Made by a program: the position numbers and the translations under genes
From: an uncultured Schlesneria sp.
Lineage (GTDB): Bacteria; Planctomycetota; Planctomycetia; Planctomycetales; Planctomycetaceae
Length of the DNA stretch: 64,000 nt
NCBI GenBank assembly: GCA_903858935.1
Contig: CAIOKO010000176.1
Span: 1-64,000, forward strand
Direction: 5' to 3'
Notes under the pieces: model-generated
Database searches by the model: none
The model's input: the letters and a program-made list of their open reading frames with translations, nothing else
What the model was told of the DNA's origin: nothing
In this document: positions 36,425-46,843 of the stretch, one piece after another
How positions within the stretch are numbered: position 1 is the stretch's first letter
Layout: each line of letters starts with the position of its first letter

Positions 36425-37579
36425 TCAGACGTCAGCCTTTTCTTGTGTCTCGTCCAGGACAGCATTCCAGAACGCGGACAGCTTCTGAGCGGCGACGTTA
36501 ATCGAGAACTCGTGAGTGGCGCGTTCTCGTGCGGCCTCGCGAAAATGTTGGGATTCCGTTTTATCTGTCAGACTTTTGATCACCGCCTCGGTCAGGGCGA
36601 TTGGATCTTTGGGTGGAACCAGGTGCCCGGTGACGCCGTCCAACACGATTTCTGGCGTTCCGCCAACGTCAGTGGCGACGATCGGAACTCCCGCAGCCGA
36701 CGCTTCGAGAAGAACTCGGCCAAAGGGTTCCTGGTTGGCCGGGTGGACCAGCAGGTCGATCTCGCTCAGGATTTCCGCGACATCTTCGCGGCTTCCGAGG
36801 AGGTGCAGGTGATCTGTAAGGCCCGCTTCTTCGAAACGGCGGCGGATCGTTTGTTCGAACTCGATGCTTTCCGCCTTCTGTGACGTTCGTTCGCCGATCA
36901 GCAGGAAATGAACGGTGGGGACCTGCTTCAGAATCTCAGGGGCAGCGGCGGCAAGAATGTCTTGTCCTTTTCTCAGACCAATCTGCCCGATACAGGCGAT
37001 GAGTACGCTTTCGCGATTCAGGCCCAGTTCGGCGTGTAGCCAACCGGTGCGGTATCGCGGCTGGAATTGATCGAGATTGATTCCGTTGCGAACAACAACG
37101 ATTCGCCGCTCGTCCAACCCCTGGCCGACATGAAAGTTGCGAGTTGCTTCAGACACCGCAACCAGTTTGCGATTGCGATTGAGGTCCCCGATGGCTGTAG
37201 CACTAAGTTTGATGATGTCACGCAAATGCCCTGTTGTTGGCATATCCAGGTAGGCTGCAACTCGGCCGAGCAATCGTCCCATGGCGAGCGAATTTGCATG
37301 CACCAGATCCGGTTTGATGGATTTGATGAGCAGTCTGAGCGAATTCTCGATTTCCTCCGCAGGGCGACGCACTCCCGACGGGTCATTCAGCGACCAGTCG
37401 TGCAGCGGAATCTGGCGTTCTCGAAGGGCATCAGCAAGTCGACCGATACCAGGCCCGATAGCTACAGATTCGAAAGAGGGGTCGTTGGTTTTAATCCAGT
37501 CCAAAACCGCCATCATCGAACGCTCACCGCCGTTCAATGTGCTGAATTCAAAGACGATCGCGATGCGGCGTGATGGCAT
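36425..37579 (-). CDS. GT4-family glycosyltransferase
   Basis: This 384-residue protein is a GT-B fold glycosyltransferase of family 4. The C-terminal half shows 'LLIACIGQIGLRKGQDIL', 'LLIGERTSQKAES' and the EX7E nucleotide-sugar motif in FGRVLLEASAAGVPIVATDVGGTPEIV. The N-terminal acceptor domain has NGGERSMM and LVHANS. It would transfer a sugar from a nucleotide donor to a glycan or lipid acceptor in the cytoplasm. Donor and acceptor are unknown. No polysaccharide cluster surrounds it. Confidence 0.88.
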   Translation of the reverse strand: MPSRRIAIVFEFSTLNGGERSMMAVLDWIKTNDPSFESVAIGPGIGRLADALRERQIPLHDWSLNDPSGVRRPAEEIENSLRLLIKSIKPDLVHANSLAMGRLLGRVAAYLDMPTTGHLRDIIKLSATAIGDLNRNRKLVAVSEATRNFHVGQGLDERRIVVVRNGINLDQFQPRYRTGWLHAELGLNRESVLIACIGQIGLRKGQDILAAAAPEILKQVPTVHFLLIGERTSQKAESIEFEQTIRRRFEEAGLTDHLHLLGSREDVAEILSEIDLLVHPANQEPFGRVLLEASAAGVPIVATDVGGTPEIVLDGVTGHLVPPKDPIALTEAVIKSLTDKTESQHFREAARERATHEFSINVAAQKLSAFWNAVLDETQEKADV

Positions 37580-37684
37580 GAAACTTAAAACAAATTTCCA
37601 TGATGAAATGGCGGGTGGACACCTTTGGTTGACGCTTTTGCTTGACTTTTGACCTCTGCTCTTTCAGTCAACAAAGTCTAACAA

Positions 37685-38362
37685 TCACGTTCGATCTGGG
37701 GTGAAGCTTGCTGCGGGTTTCTTAATCGGTTGTGCAGGTTGAGCGTTTTGTCGAGCAGGCGGAGCAGTAAATGGATCATTGTCGCCGTCGGGGTTGAAGG
37801 CATTCGGGTCGACGCGGTGTACTCGCTTTCGTGTTTGAACGTCCTCAAAGTCATCTTCCGGTTCGGGCCTTAGTTCAGGTGACCGAAAAGTCGAATTTGA
37901 ACGGGGATTACGAAGCACATCCAGTAACGTTTGTGCCCGTTTGGCGGCACCACTATCTGGGTGCTCGTCGATTAACTGCTGCAGCTGTTGTTCGGCCTTA
38001 CGCAACTTCAACGTCGCCTGCAGTTCCAACAACTCTTGTCGAAGAACTTGAGTCTCATGAGCCAATTCCTCCGGCGTCAGTAACTCTGCTTTTTGCTTCG
38101 CCAGATCAAGATAGATGGCCACCGGATTGGGCAGATCATCAACTGGTTCAATCGAGGCAAGGTCCTGATCCTGTTCTTGTCCTGGCCTGTCGGCAGATTT
38201 CCTGGACTGTCCCCGTTCCCCAGGTTGGATGTCGATTAAGTCCTCGTTGCCAATTTCCTGGGCCATGGCAGGTGTTGAGGTGTTGGTTGTGAGAACCCAA
38301 CCCAATGGCGCTATGACAATTCCCAATCCGAATGCAATCAATGCCAGTCCTTGTCGACTCAT
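37685..38362 (-). CDS. Membrane-anchored or secreted coiled-coil protein
   Basis: I use the ATG at 38362 (AAGGA eight bases upstream), which leaves a signal or anchor helix at about residues 6-25 ending at AMAQ. The 225-residue protein then has a long coiled-coil region (about 80-150, 'ETQVLRQELLELQATLKLRKAEQQL') and a Pro/Arg-rich C terminus. I recognise no family; helical periplasmic proteins with TPR-like ends are comparable. It is divergent from the membrane protein at 38551. Confidence 0.6.
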   Translation of the reverse strand: MSRQGLALIAFGLGIVIAPLGWVLTTNTSTPAMAQEIGNEDLIDIQPGERGQSRKSADRPGQEQDQDLASIEPVDDLPNPVAIYLDLAKQKAELLTPEELAHETQVLRQELLELQATLKLRKAEQQLQQLIDEHPDSGAAKRAQTLLDVLRNPRSNSTFRSPELRPEPEDDFEDVQTRKRVHRVDPNAFNPDGDNDPFTAPPARQNAQPAQPIKKPAASFTPDRT

Positions 38363-38550
38363 CGAACGAATCCTTTGAATTGAGATTGGGGTCAACAACC
38401 GATTGCAGATTACGCGGAAAGAGGCCACATTTCCACTAATTCTTCCCGGTTAGGAGACAACTCTCGACATTCCAAGGACTTCGCACGAGAATACGCATCA
38501 CGCGGTTGGCGGAGTCAATCGCGAATCGCACGGAATCGGGAGTTGTCAGC

Positions 38551-39531
38551 ATGCACAGAAGAATTGGGATCTTGTCTGTTGTCTTGGGATTGGTGTTTTG
38601 CTGGCAGTTGACTTACGGCACCGCTCAAGATCGTGATCCGATCTTCGTTTCTGAGCGAAGCGATACCCAGGCGAATCCGCCGCGTCGTCCGCTGACAGAA
38701 GATGAAATGGTGCAACAGCGACAGCGCGAACTGCTGCTGGACTTCAATGACCCACCAAGTCTCGATCATGGCCAGTCTGTTCATCCTCGCTTGATGGAGA
38801 CGGTTAAAGACAACACGACCGGTATTCGGTACGAAGAACGAGAGGCGTATCTGCGGGTTCTCAGGCTGGCGTCTGAAGTACCACTGCGACGACAGGAGCA
38901 AATCGCCGCAGAAATTCAGGCTGAACGTCGGACATTGAATCCCAGTTATCACCGTCGCCGACCGGAGGATTTTCCCCAGTTCGTTGATTTGTTCACTCAT
39001 TCGGACTTCTATCGCGGGCGACCGGTCACACTTCATGGGGTGATGCGCAAACTGACAAAATTCGAACTCGGTAAGAATTCGCTGGGTCTGGACCATGCCT
39101 ATGAAGGCTGGGTCTATACGAGTGACTCGCAGGGAAACCCGGCCGTTGTTGTTTTCACGAGTAAAGACGACCGGTTGCCTGTGAGCGGCGACATTCAGGA
39201 AGAAGTCAAATTTACTGGCTACTTTTTCAAGATGTATGGGTACGATGCCCATGATATGACTCGCAAAGCACCAATGATTCTGGCTGGCGAAGTCGAATGG
39301 CAACCACATCCTGATAAGTCGTTTTACACGACCTGGGGAATTGAATGGTACGCACTTGCGACAATGGGTTTCCTGTTGGCTTGTTACATGATTTGGCAGA
39401 CCAATCGAAAAGAGATGCCGCCACGTCCGCCGCTGGCGATTGAACCCGATTTTCTGCATTTTCCTCCCCGTGAACACCCGGCACCGAATACGCTGTTACG
39501 GCATTCCGCGCCTGAACCCGAGGATGCTTGA
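38551..39531 (+). CDS. Membrane protein, OB-like domain, unknown function
   Basis: This 326-residue protein has an N-terminal signal or anchor helix (about residues 5-24), a polar region, a beta-rich domain (about 165-255, 'YRGRPVTLHGVMRKLTKFE...EVKFTGYFFKMYGY') and a transmembrane helix (about 272-293). The ATG at 38551 has GGGAG eight bases upstream and an in-frame TTG precedes it. The following purN starts inside its last codons. I do not recognise the family. Confidence 0.65.
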   Translation: MHRRIGILSVVLGLVFCWQLTYGTAQDRDPIFVSERSDTQANPPRRPLTEDEMVQQRQRELLLDFNDPPSLDHGQSVHPRLMETVKDNTTGIRYEEREAYLRVLRLASEVPLRRQEQIAAEIQAERRTLNPSYHRRRPEDFPQFVDLFTHSDFYRGRPVTLHGVMRKLTKFELGKNSLGLDHAYEGWVYTSDSQGNPAVVVFTSKDDRLPVSGDIQEEVKFTGYFFKMYGYDAHDMTRKAPMILAGEVEWQPHPDKSFYTTWGIEWYALATMGFLLACYMIWQTNRKEMPPRPPLAIEPDFLHFPPREHPAPNTLLRHSAPEPEDA

Positions 39532-40195
39532 TTTGGCACGTTACCGACCTTTGGCTGCCGCTTTGAACCGCCCCATTCGTGTGGCGGTGCTGATTTCGGG
39601 CGGCGGTACGACCCTGGCGAATCTCGTTGCAAAGATTCGCAATAAGACGCTTGATGCTGAAGTCAGCCTGGTCATCGCCAATCGGCCGGATTGCGGTGGA
39701 ATTGCCCGAGCCGCAGAAATGGGTTTGCGATGCGAAGTGATCCAGCGGAAATCATTTCCGACCGTTAACGAATTCAGTGCCACGATTTTTTCTCAATGCC
39801 GTCAGGCAAAGGTTGATCTGGTGATCTGTGGCGGTTTTCTGGCACTGCTGACGATCCCCGCAGATTTTCTCGGCCGAATTATGAACATTCACCCGTCGTT
39901 GATTCCGTCCTTCAGCGGACAGGGGTTTCACGGGAGTCATGTTCACGAGGCCGTGTTAAAGCGTGGTTGCAAAGTCAGTGGATGCACCGTTCATTTTGTG
40001 GACGATGAATATGATCACGGACCGATCATCCTTCAGCGGACTGTCCCCGTACTGGATGACGATACCGCTGCAGTTCTCGCAGCACGCGTGTTCGTCGCGG
40101 AATGTGAAGCGTTGCCCGAGGCAATCCGAATGTTCGCTTCAGGCAAGTTGGAAATCGAAGGCTCACGAGTCTTTTTTGCCGGCAACGGCTGTTGA
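39524..40195 (+). CDS. purN: Phosphoribosylglycinamide formyltransferase
   Basis: PurN formylates GAR with 10-formyl-tetrahydrofolate in purine synthesis. The 223-residue protein has VLISGGGTTL at the N terminus and the catalytic triad N121, H123 (MNIHPSLIPSF) and D164 (VDDEYDHGP). The start is not certain. The ATG at 39524 overlaps the preceding gene by eight bases, and a TTG at 39533 has a better-placed AGGA. Coupling with the membrane protein upstream seems real, but the reason is not clear. A hairpin at 40230-40249 may terminate the transcript. Confidence 0.92.
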   Translation: MLDLARYRPLAAALNRPIRVAVLISGGGTTLANLVAKIRNKTLDAEVSLVIANRPDCGGIARAAEMGLRCEVIQRKSFPTVNEFSATIFSQCRQAKVDLVICGGFLALLTIPADFLGRIMNIHPSLIPSFSGQGFHGSHVHEAVLKRGCKVSGCTVHFVDDEYDHGPIILQRTVPVLDDDTAAVLAARVFVAECEALPEAIRMFASGKLEIEGSRVFFAGNGC

Positions 40196-40562
40196 CCTTC
40201 CGAGGACAATCTTCCTCTGATTTAGTCCTACAGGTCCCATAAGACCTGTGTAATCCAATCAAGCCAAGCAATCACAGCTTTGGCGGTTTGGGCAAATTCT
40301 GTCGGTTGTTTCGCCCAGGATTTCTTGGCGACGGAACTTCGCCAGATTCGGCATCAACCGCCACCCGCCGTTTGGTCGACAGCATCGAAAGGGATCATGC
40401 GCTGGCATCGTTTCTCCGATCCAGACCGAAAAAATTTGGGATTCCGTCGCCAGTTAAACGAATTTGACGGGTTTTGATTGAATTCGGTCAAGATCAATGT
40501 TAGGATAGGAAGTATACATTGAACTCAGAGGAATTCAGCCAACGTTCGTCAAGGAAGAGCCC
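40196..40562. other. Intergenic region upstream of the BMC operon
   Basis: About 370 bases separate purN and the BMC operon. A 7-bp stem with six-base loop (40230-40249) follows purN and could be a weak terminator. Downstream is a candidate promoter (40478-40506). Short frames here carry no family signal. Confidence 0.45.
40478..40506 (+). promoter_or_regulatory. Candidate promoter of the BMC operon
   Basis: TTGAAT at 40478-40483 and TAGGAT at 40501-40506 are separated by exactly 17 bases, about 60 bases upstream of the DeoR-family gene. It fits a sigma-70 promoter, and the regulator would be expected to bind nearby. I see no clear operator repeat. Confidence 0.4.
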
Positions 40563-41357
40563 TTGGTCATGATCCTCGATCAAAGACGCGGTGAAATATT
40601 ACAACTAATTGAGCAGCATGGGTTTGTGTCTTTGCAAGAGCTTGTTAACAAGCTTGGGGCAAGTGAGTCCACGGTGCGACGGGATTTGGAATATCTTGAC
40701 GGAATCGGTCAAATCCGACGAACTCGAGGTGGTGCAGCATATACCGGCGAGTCATTAACGCCCTTCGAAGAGCGAACAAGTCGGGAGACTACAGAGAAAG
40801 AGAAGATTGGGAAGGCTGTCGCTGATCTGATCCAGCCGGGTGAAACGATCTTGCTGGATGGGGGGACCACGACGCTGGAAGTGGCTAGGCATCTTGTGGG
40901 TAAACGCCTGCAAGTTGTGACAAACTCGTTGCCGATTGCCAATCTGTTGGCGCAGCAATCGAGTGTCGAGTTGATCTTGATTGGGGGATACCTCTACCCA
41001 CGAACGGGCGTTGCCTTGGGGCCTTTGGCGGAAGCGTCATTAGCGGAACTGAATGTTCCACGAGTGATCATGAGTGCCGGAGGGATCACAGAGAAGGGGC
41101 TGTTTAACAGCAACTCGTTACTGGTCGAGTGTGAACGGCGGATGATCAAGGCGGCAGAAGAAGTTTGGGTGGTCGCAGACAGCAGTAAGTTTGGTCGTTC
41201 TGCGTTGACGTTCCTGTGCGAGTTATCGAGCGTGACGCGGATGATTGTCGATTCGGGTTTGAACGAAACCTGGCGACAGTTGGTTAAGAAGGCTGGCGTC
41301 GAACTGACGGTTATTGACGTATCGTCGACGGAGAAGATTGAATGCCGACAGAGTTAA
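40563..41357 (+). CDS. DeoR-family transcriptional regulator of the BMC operon
   Basis: This 264-residue protein has an N-terminal winged helix-turn-helix (about residues 5-60, with [14 protein letters not shown]) and a C-terminal phosphosugar-sensing domain of the sugar isomerase fold ([12 protein letters not shown], 'IGGYLYP', '[14 protein letters not shown]'). DeoR-family repressors usually respond to a phosphorylated sugar, which fits an operon for a deoxysugar phosphate. The TTG at 40563 has AGGA seven bases upstream; an in-frame ATG lies six bases on. It overlaps pduL by 16 bases, so it is translated with the operon. Confidence 0.9.
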   Translation: MVMILDQRRGEILQLIEQHGFVSLQELVNKLGASESTVRRDLEYLDGIGQIRRTRGGAAYTGESLTPFEERTSRETTEKEKIGKAVADLIQPGETILLDGGTTTLEVARHLVGKRLQVVTNSLPIANLLAQQSSVELILIGGYLYPRTGVALGPLAEASLAELNVPRVIMSAGGITEKGLFNSNSLLVECERRMIKAAEEVWVVADSSKFGRSALTFLCELSSVTRMIVDSGLNETWRQLVKKAGVELTVIDVSSTEKIECRQS

Positions 41358-42046
41358 ATCGGGCTGATATTGAGCGAGTCGTTCGATCGGTGCTGGAAAA
41401 GCAGTTGGGGTTCGCCGGCGCACCGAAATCGGCTGCCGCACCTGCGCGTAATCCATTGCTCGTCAATATTTCGGCTCGGCACGTTCATCTGACTCAAGAG
41501 CACGTAGAGATCCTTTATGGCCCGGGTGCTCAACTCGAGCCAATGAAATGGCTGTACCAGGACGGCTTTTACGCGGCGAAGCAGACGGTCATGGTTGTCG
41601 GGCCTCGGAAGCGGATGTTGCCTGAAGTCCGCGTGCTTGGTCCCTGTCGTCCATCACAAGTGGAACTGGCTTTCACTGATTCGATTTCCCTGGGAATCGA
41701 TGCGCCGGTTCGAGTCAGCGGTGATCATCACGACACACCGGGATGTGTGCTCGTTGGGCCTGTTGGCGTTGTCGAATTGAAATCAGGCGTAATCCGGGCT
41801 ATGCGTCACGTTCACATGGGCCCCGCTGACCTGGAATATTACGGCGTCAAAAGTGGCGACGTGATGCATCTACGAGTCGTCTCACCCGGTTGTACGACGA
41901 CGCTGGAAGATCTGGTTGTCCGTGGCGACCCGAAAGTGAAGCTGGAAGTTCACCTCGACACCGACGAGGGGAATGCGATCAACCTGACTGCGGCGACTTC
42001 GGTGGAATTGATTAAGCCTCATGCCTGTGCGTGTAAGACGCACTGA
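41342..42046 (+). CDS. pduL: PduL-type phosphate propanoyltransferase
   Basis: PduL transfers an acyl group between CoA and phosphate inside BMCs. The 234-residue protein has an amphipathic N-terminal helix (about residues 5-22, '[16 protein letters not shown]') of the type that targets cargo to the shell. Two PTAC domains follow, with the conserved zinc-binding His residues in NISARHVHL, '[10 protein letters not shown]' and '[17 protein letters not shown]'. In this operon the substrate would be lactyl-CoA or another product of the aldehyde dehydrogenase. It is the second gene of the operon and overlaps the regulator. Confidence 0.93.
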   Translation: MPTELNRADIERVVRSVLEKQLGFAGAPKSAAAPARNPLLVNISARHVHLTQEHVEILYGPGAQLEPMKWLYQDGFYAAKQTVMVVGPRKRMLPEVRVLGPCRPSQVELAFTDSISLGIDAPVRVSGDHHDTPGCVLVGPVGVVELKSGVIRAMRHVHMGPADLEYYGVKSGDVMHLRVVSPGCTTTLEDLVVRGDPKVKLEVHLDTDEGNAINLTAATSVELIKPHACACKTH

Positions 42047-42104
42047 TTGAAAAAATTAAAGACTGTGATTCGTTTCTCTCCCTGAACTGAAAAGGTTAAT
42101 GACG

Positions 42105-42413
42105 ATGGCTAAGACGATGGAAGCACTCGGAATGTTGGAATGTAAGGGTCTGGTCTGCTTGATCGAAGGCGTCGATGCGATGCTCAAGTCAGCCAACGTC
42201 CAGATGGTTGGTTGGGAAAAGGTCGGTAGCGGCCTGGTGACCGCGTTCGTGGTTGGTGACGTCGCTGCCGTGAAAGCGGCCATTGATGCCGGGGCACAAG
42301 CCGCCAGCAAGATCGGCGAAGTCGTCAGCGTACAGGTCATTCCCCGCCCCCATGAAGAACTCGCTGCCGTTCTGCCGAAGCCAAAATCGGGTGCCAGCAG
42401 CAGTGTGAACTGA
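42105..42413 (+). CDS. BMC-H shell hexamer protein
   Basis: This is a 102-residue single BMC domain that starts [17 protein letters not shown] and contains '[22 protein letters not shown]', typical of hexamer-forming facet proteins. An ATG six bases upstream (42099) is closer to AAGG; the one at 42105 has the usual spacing and the usual N terminus, so I use it. It makes the shell facets together with the next gene. The short Pro/Ser-rich tail is not unusual. Confidence 0.94.
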   Translation: MAKTMEALGMLECKGLVCLIEGVDAMLKSANVQMVGWEKVGSGLVTAFVVGDVAAVKAAIDAGAQAASKIGEVVSVQVIPRPHEELAAVLPKPKSGASSSVN

Positions 42414-42417
42414 TCCC

Positions 42418-42843
42418 ATGGCAAAAAAGAAAACTGCCGTCAAGACGGCTGTTCGCGCTCCAAGGCGAACGAAATCCGTGACCACCCCGACACGCACGAC
42501 ACCAACACGTACCGCCGTGGCAAAACCGCCAGCGTCGGTTCCTGAAAAACCTCTCCCGCAGAACGGAACGTCTTCCATGAACGAAGCCATTGGTATGATC
42601 GAAACAAAGGGCCTCGTCGCGCAGATCGAAGCTGCCGACGCGATGCTCAAGGCCGCCAACGTCACGTTGGTCAAGCAAATCCAGATTGGCGGCGCATACG
42701 TCACGACAGTGATCCGGGGCGATGTCGGTTCGGTCCGGGCCGCCGTCGATGCAGGTTCCGCTGCCGCATCCAAGATCGGTGAGCTTGTCAGTGCACACCT
42801 CATTGCTCGTCCTGAAAAAAGCTTGCTGGATGCATTCATCTGA
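42418..42843 (+). CDS. BMC-H shell protein with N-terminal extension
   Basis: This protein has a BMC domain (about residues 54-141, '[23 protein letters not shown]') preceded by about 53 residues rich in Lys, Arg, Thr, Pro and Ala. The ATG at 42418 lies four bases after the first BMC-H and has no clear ribosome site. An internal ATG at 42577, with GGAA upstream, would give the ordinary BMC-H. Both forms may exist. If the extension is translated, it would protrude from the shell. Confidence 0.88.
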   Translation: MAKKKTAVKTAVRAPRRTKSVTTPTRTTPTRTAVAKPPASVPEKPLPQNGTSSMNEAIGMIETKGLVAQIEAADAMLKAANVTLVKQIQIGGAYVTTVIRGDVGSVRAAVDAGSAAASKIGELVSAHLIARPEKSLLDAFI

Positions 42844-42902
42844 TCGATGTTGACAACTCACTGGGTCGACGTTTGTGATCACCGTGGTCAGCAAAGGATA
42901 CT

Positions 42903-44093
<1,191 letters not shown>

Positions 44094-44135
44094 AGTCAAG
44101 GTGTACCGCTTAGGAATGTAATCTTCATGCCTGTG

Positions 44136-44192
44136 GCTCCAGTTGCTGGAGCAAGGCGAGGGGACAGGAGCATCCACTGAAACGATCAGTGG
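44136..44192 (+). promoter_or_regulatory. Two hairpins inside the BMC operon
   Basis: In the 118-base gap between ackA and the first BMC-P gene, a 7-bp perfect stem with a ttg loop (44136-44152) is followed by a second 7-bp stem with seven-base loop (44173-44193). Neither has a T run. They could be mRNA processing or stability elements that set pentamer amount relative to hexamer and enzymes. Confidence 0.35.
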
Positions 44193-44211
44193 AATACGAA
44201 CAGGACGAATC

Positions 44212-44547
44212 ATGTTTCTCGCACGCGTGACAGGCAGTGTGGTTTCGACGCAGAAGGTTGACGCGATGGTCGGCCAGAAACTGCTTGTCGTTGAACCCTT
44301 GCGCGTGAATGAAAAAGATCAGTCGGGACTTGTTTCGACCGGACGGACATTCATTTGCGTTGATACGGTTGGTGCAGGTGAAGGTGAAGTCGTTTTGATC
44401 GTTCAGGGTTCGAGTGCCCGATTTACACCTCAGACCAAACCGCTGCCGATTGACTGCGCGATCATCGGACTCGTCGATTCCGTGCATCTCGGATCGCGAT
44501 CGGTCTTCGACGCGAAGGCTGATACTGCGAAAGGGGGGCATGGTTGA
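44212..44547 (+). CDS. BMC-P (EutN/CcmL) shell vertex protein 1
   Basis: This 111-residue protein has the EutN/CcmL pentamer fold, starting MFLARVTGSVVST and including 'LLVVEPLRV' and 'VDTVGAGEGEVVLIVQGSSAR'. It would cap the shell vertices. The frame is open further upstream, but the ATG at 44212 has AGGA six bases before it and matches other BMC-P starts. It is one of three BMC-P genes in the operon. A following membrane-protein gene starts with a TTG overlapping its stop. Confidence 0.93.
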   Translation: MFLARVTGSVVSTQKVDAMVGQKLLVVEPLRVNEKDQSGLVSTGRTFICVDTVGAGEGEVVLIVQGSSARFTPQTKPLPIDCAIIGLVDSVHLGSRSVFDAKADTAKGGHG

Positions 44548-45032
44548 ACGTCCAACTCCCGAATCATGCCAGTCATCAGTCCTGGATTCGCTCCAGTCAG
44601 ATCATTGCCAGTGCGCTGATGCTTGGCGTAATGACGTTTGGAGTCATTGCAGCGGTCGTCGGAGGAAAAGCTCCGGCTGCGGCACCGATCGTGGCCTATC
44701 TTGCCGTTGCATTTGCAGCGCAGGTCATCGCGTTACGTTTTTTTATTCCTGGTCTCATTGTCAAATCGCAGCTTAAAACATTGCAAAATGACGGGGCTGG
44801 CCTCGCTTTGGAAAGACTTTCCGGACTGTTTCAAACTCGGATGATTATTGGAATGGCTCTTTTGGATGGAGCCGCGTTGTTCAACCTGATTGCCTACATC
44901 ATCGATGGCCAATGGTTCTCGCTGGCGACAGCCGGATTTTTGCTGCTCTTGATGGGCATGATGTTTCCAACGGTGCGCGAATTTGAGAGCTGGGCCGAAG
45001 ACATTGAACGAAACCTGAACTCACAATTTTGA
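44544..45032 (+). CDS. Integral membrane protein inside the BMC operon
   Basis: The 162-residue protein has about four predicted spans (about residues 18-40, 47-70, 97-118 and 126-146), then an acidic polar tail. It starts at a TTG that overlaps the stop of BMC-P 1 (TTGA, four bases), with a G-run just upstream, so it is translationally coupled to the operon. The family is unknown. It could be a transporter-like or assembly protein, or an unrelated passenger. BMC operons rarely encode a membrane protein between shell and enzyme genes. Confidence 0.7.
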   Translation: MNVQLPNHASHQSWIRSSQIIASALMLGVMTFGVIAAVVGGKAPAAAPIVAYLAVAFAAQVIALRFFIPGLIVKSQLKTLQNDGAGLALERLSGLFQTRMIIGMALLDGAALFNLIAYIIDGQWFSLATAGFLLLLMGMMFPTVREFESWAEDIERNLNSQF

Positions 45033-45095
45033 TATTCAACGAATCATGACCGCGACAGGCTCGCGGATGTTCACTGAAGAGATGGGACAAAAGAC

Positions 45096-46508
45096 ATGCA
45101 AGCCAATGCCGACACAATTCGAAGTGTTGTCCAGGAAGTACTCGCCCAATTGGGCAAGTCGCCAAAAGCTCCTCAGCGGGATGGCGATCTGGGGGTTTTT
45201 CAATCCGTCGACCAAGCGGTGGCTGCCGCGACCGAGGGATTTAAAAAGCTCAGCGAATCTCCGTTAGCCGCACGCAGCACGGTCATCGAAATCGTACGCA
45301 AAATGTGCGATGAGCAAGCCGAAGAATTGGGTCGGCTGGAATTCGAAGAAACCAAGATTGGTCGACTCGATCATAAGATCGAAAAGCTGAAGATCATCAA
45401 GCTTGTTCCTGGTGTCGAGTTCATGCGGACGGACGCTGTCAGCGGCGACCACGGGCTGTCAATCACGGAATACGCCCCGTTTGGTGTCATTGGCGCGATC
45501 ACTCCCGTCACGCATTCGCTGCCAACGCTGGCCGGAAACATCATCAACATGATCGCCGGGGGAAACACGATGATCGTGAATCCTCATCCAAGCGGTGCCA
45601 GGATTGCCTGTGAAGGGGTCCGCCGGTTTAACCGTGCCATCTACAAAGCGACGGGCCTGGAGAATCTGGTCACGATCATCGAGAAGCCAACGCTCGAGAC
45701 CGCTGCGGCCATCTTCGCTCATCGGGGCGTTCGATTGCTGTGTGTCACCGGTGGTCCTGCAGTGGCCCGGGCCGCCATGGAAAGTCGTAAAAAGGCCATC
45801 GTGGCCGGACCAGGTAATCCTCCCGTGGTCGTCGATGAAACGGCTTGTCTGGAAAACACCGCGTCCTCGATCGTGAAGGGGGCTGCCTATGACAATAACC
45901 TGTTGTGCATCGGCGAAAAAGAAGTCTTTGCTGTGGAAGAGATTTTTGATTCGCTGATGGAAACGATGAGTCGCCATGGTGCCTATCAACTGAATTCTTC
46001 GCAGATTGACGCGTTGACGAAACTGGCGTTTTCGCCACCGACGAAACCCGGCGATCATTATCACCTCAATCGCGATCTCGTCGGCCTCGATGCAACGAAA
46101 TTGGCCGAATTGATCGGTGTTCGAGTTCCCGGTAGTACGCAATTGCTTTATGGCGAGACCGACACCACGAATCCGTTTGTTCCTGAAGAACAAATGATGC
46201 CGTTCGTTCCTTTTGTCCGCTGCAAGAATTTCTCACACGGAGTCGAACTGGCATTGGAATTTGAACATGGCTTCCGCCACACGAGCCTGATTCATTCTCG
46301 CAACGTCCGCCACATGACCCGCATGGGACGCGAAATGGATACGACTCTATTCGTGAAGAACGGTCCGTCAATGGCCGGGCTGGGGCTTGGTGGTGAAGGC
46401 TACCTTAGCTTCAGTATCGCGACACCAACGGGCGAAGGGGTAACGAACCCCATGACGTTCACCCGTCAGCGACGATGCGTGCTTGTTGACGATCTTCGAG
46501 TGATTTAA
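45096..46508 (+). CDS. CoA-acylating aldehyde dehydrogenase (PduP-like)
   Basis: This 470-residue protein has an N-terminal targeting helix (about residues 1-20, '[15 protein letters not shown]') and a Pro/Lys linker, followed by the PduP/EutE-type aldehyde dehydrogenase fold. The catalytic Cys is C271 ([11 protein letters not shown]). '[16 protein letters not shown]' and '[11 protein letters not shown]' are cofactor-side motifs. It would oxidise lactaldehyde (or another aldehyde) to the acyl-CoA inside the shell, using NAD+ and CoA. The operon position and targeting peptide support this. Confidence 0.93.
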   Translation: MQANADTIRSVVQEVLAQLGKSPKAPQRDGDLGVFQSVDQAVAAATEGFKKLSESPLAARSTVIEIVRKMCDEQAEELGRLEFEETKIGRLDHKIEKLKIIKLVPGVEFMRTDAVSGDHGLSITEYAPFGVIGAITPVTHSLPTLAGNIINMIAGGNTMIVNPHPSGARIACEGVRRFNRAIYKATGLENLVTIIEKPTLETAAAIFAHRGVRLLCVTGGPAVARAAMESRKKAIVAGPGNPPVVVDETACLENTASSIVKGAAYDNNLLCIGEKEVFAVEEIFDSLMETMSRHGAYQLNSSQIDALTKLAFSPPTKPGDHYHLNRDLVGLDATKLAELIGVRVPGSTQLLYGETDTTNPFVPEEQMMPFVPFVRCKNFSHGVELALEFEHGFRHTSLIHSRNVRHMTRMGREMDTTLFVKNGPSMAGLGLGGEGYLSFSIATPTGEGVTNPMTFTRQRRCVLVDDLRVI

Positions 46509-46517
46509 GGACCAGTC

Positions 46518-46772
46518 ATGCAACTCGCCAAGGTTGTCGGTCGAGCAACATCGACGGTGAAGCATCCATCTCTGAAGGGGTGGCGAATGCTGCTGGTGCA
46601 GCCGCTCGGTCCCAAGGGAGACCCAGATGGAGCACCGCAGTTAGTGATTGATAATCAGGGCGGAGGGAAAGGGGACACGGTCATTATTTCGTCGGATGGA
46701 AAAACGGCGAAGGAAATGGTGGGGGCAGACAATACTCCAGCTCGATGGCATGTGCTTGGAATTGTGGATTGA
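46518..46772 (+). CDS. BMC-P (EutN/CcmL) shell vertex protein 2
   Basis: This 84-residue protein has the EutN/CcmL pentamer fold, starting MQLAKVVGRATSTVKHPS and with LLVQPLGPKG and 'GGGKGDTVIISSDGKTA'. It is the second of three BMC-P genes and lies nine bases after the aldehyde dehydrogenase stop. Paralogous vertex proteins may set different shell geometries or occupy different sites. Confidence 0.93.
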   Translation: MQLAKVVGRATSTVKHPSLKGWRMLLVQPLGPKGDPDGAPQLVIDNQGGGKGDTVIISSDGKTAKEMVGADNTPARWHVLGIVD

Positions 46773-46843
46773 GTGCCAGCAGTTTGAGTTGCTGGGAAAA
46801 CAACAGAGACGATCACGACTTTAATGCAACATTGGACAGAACT

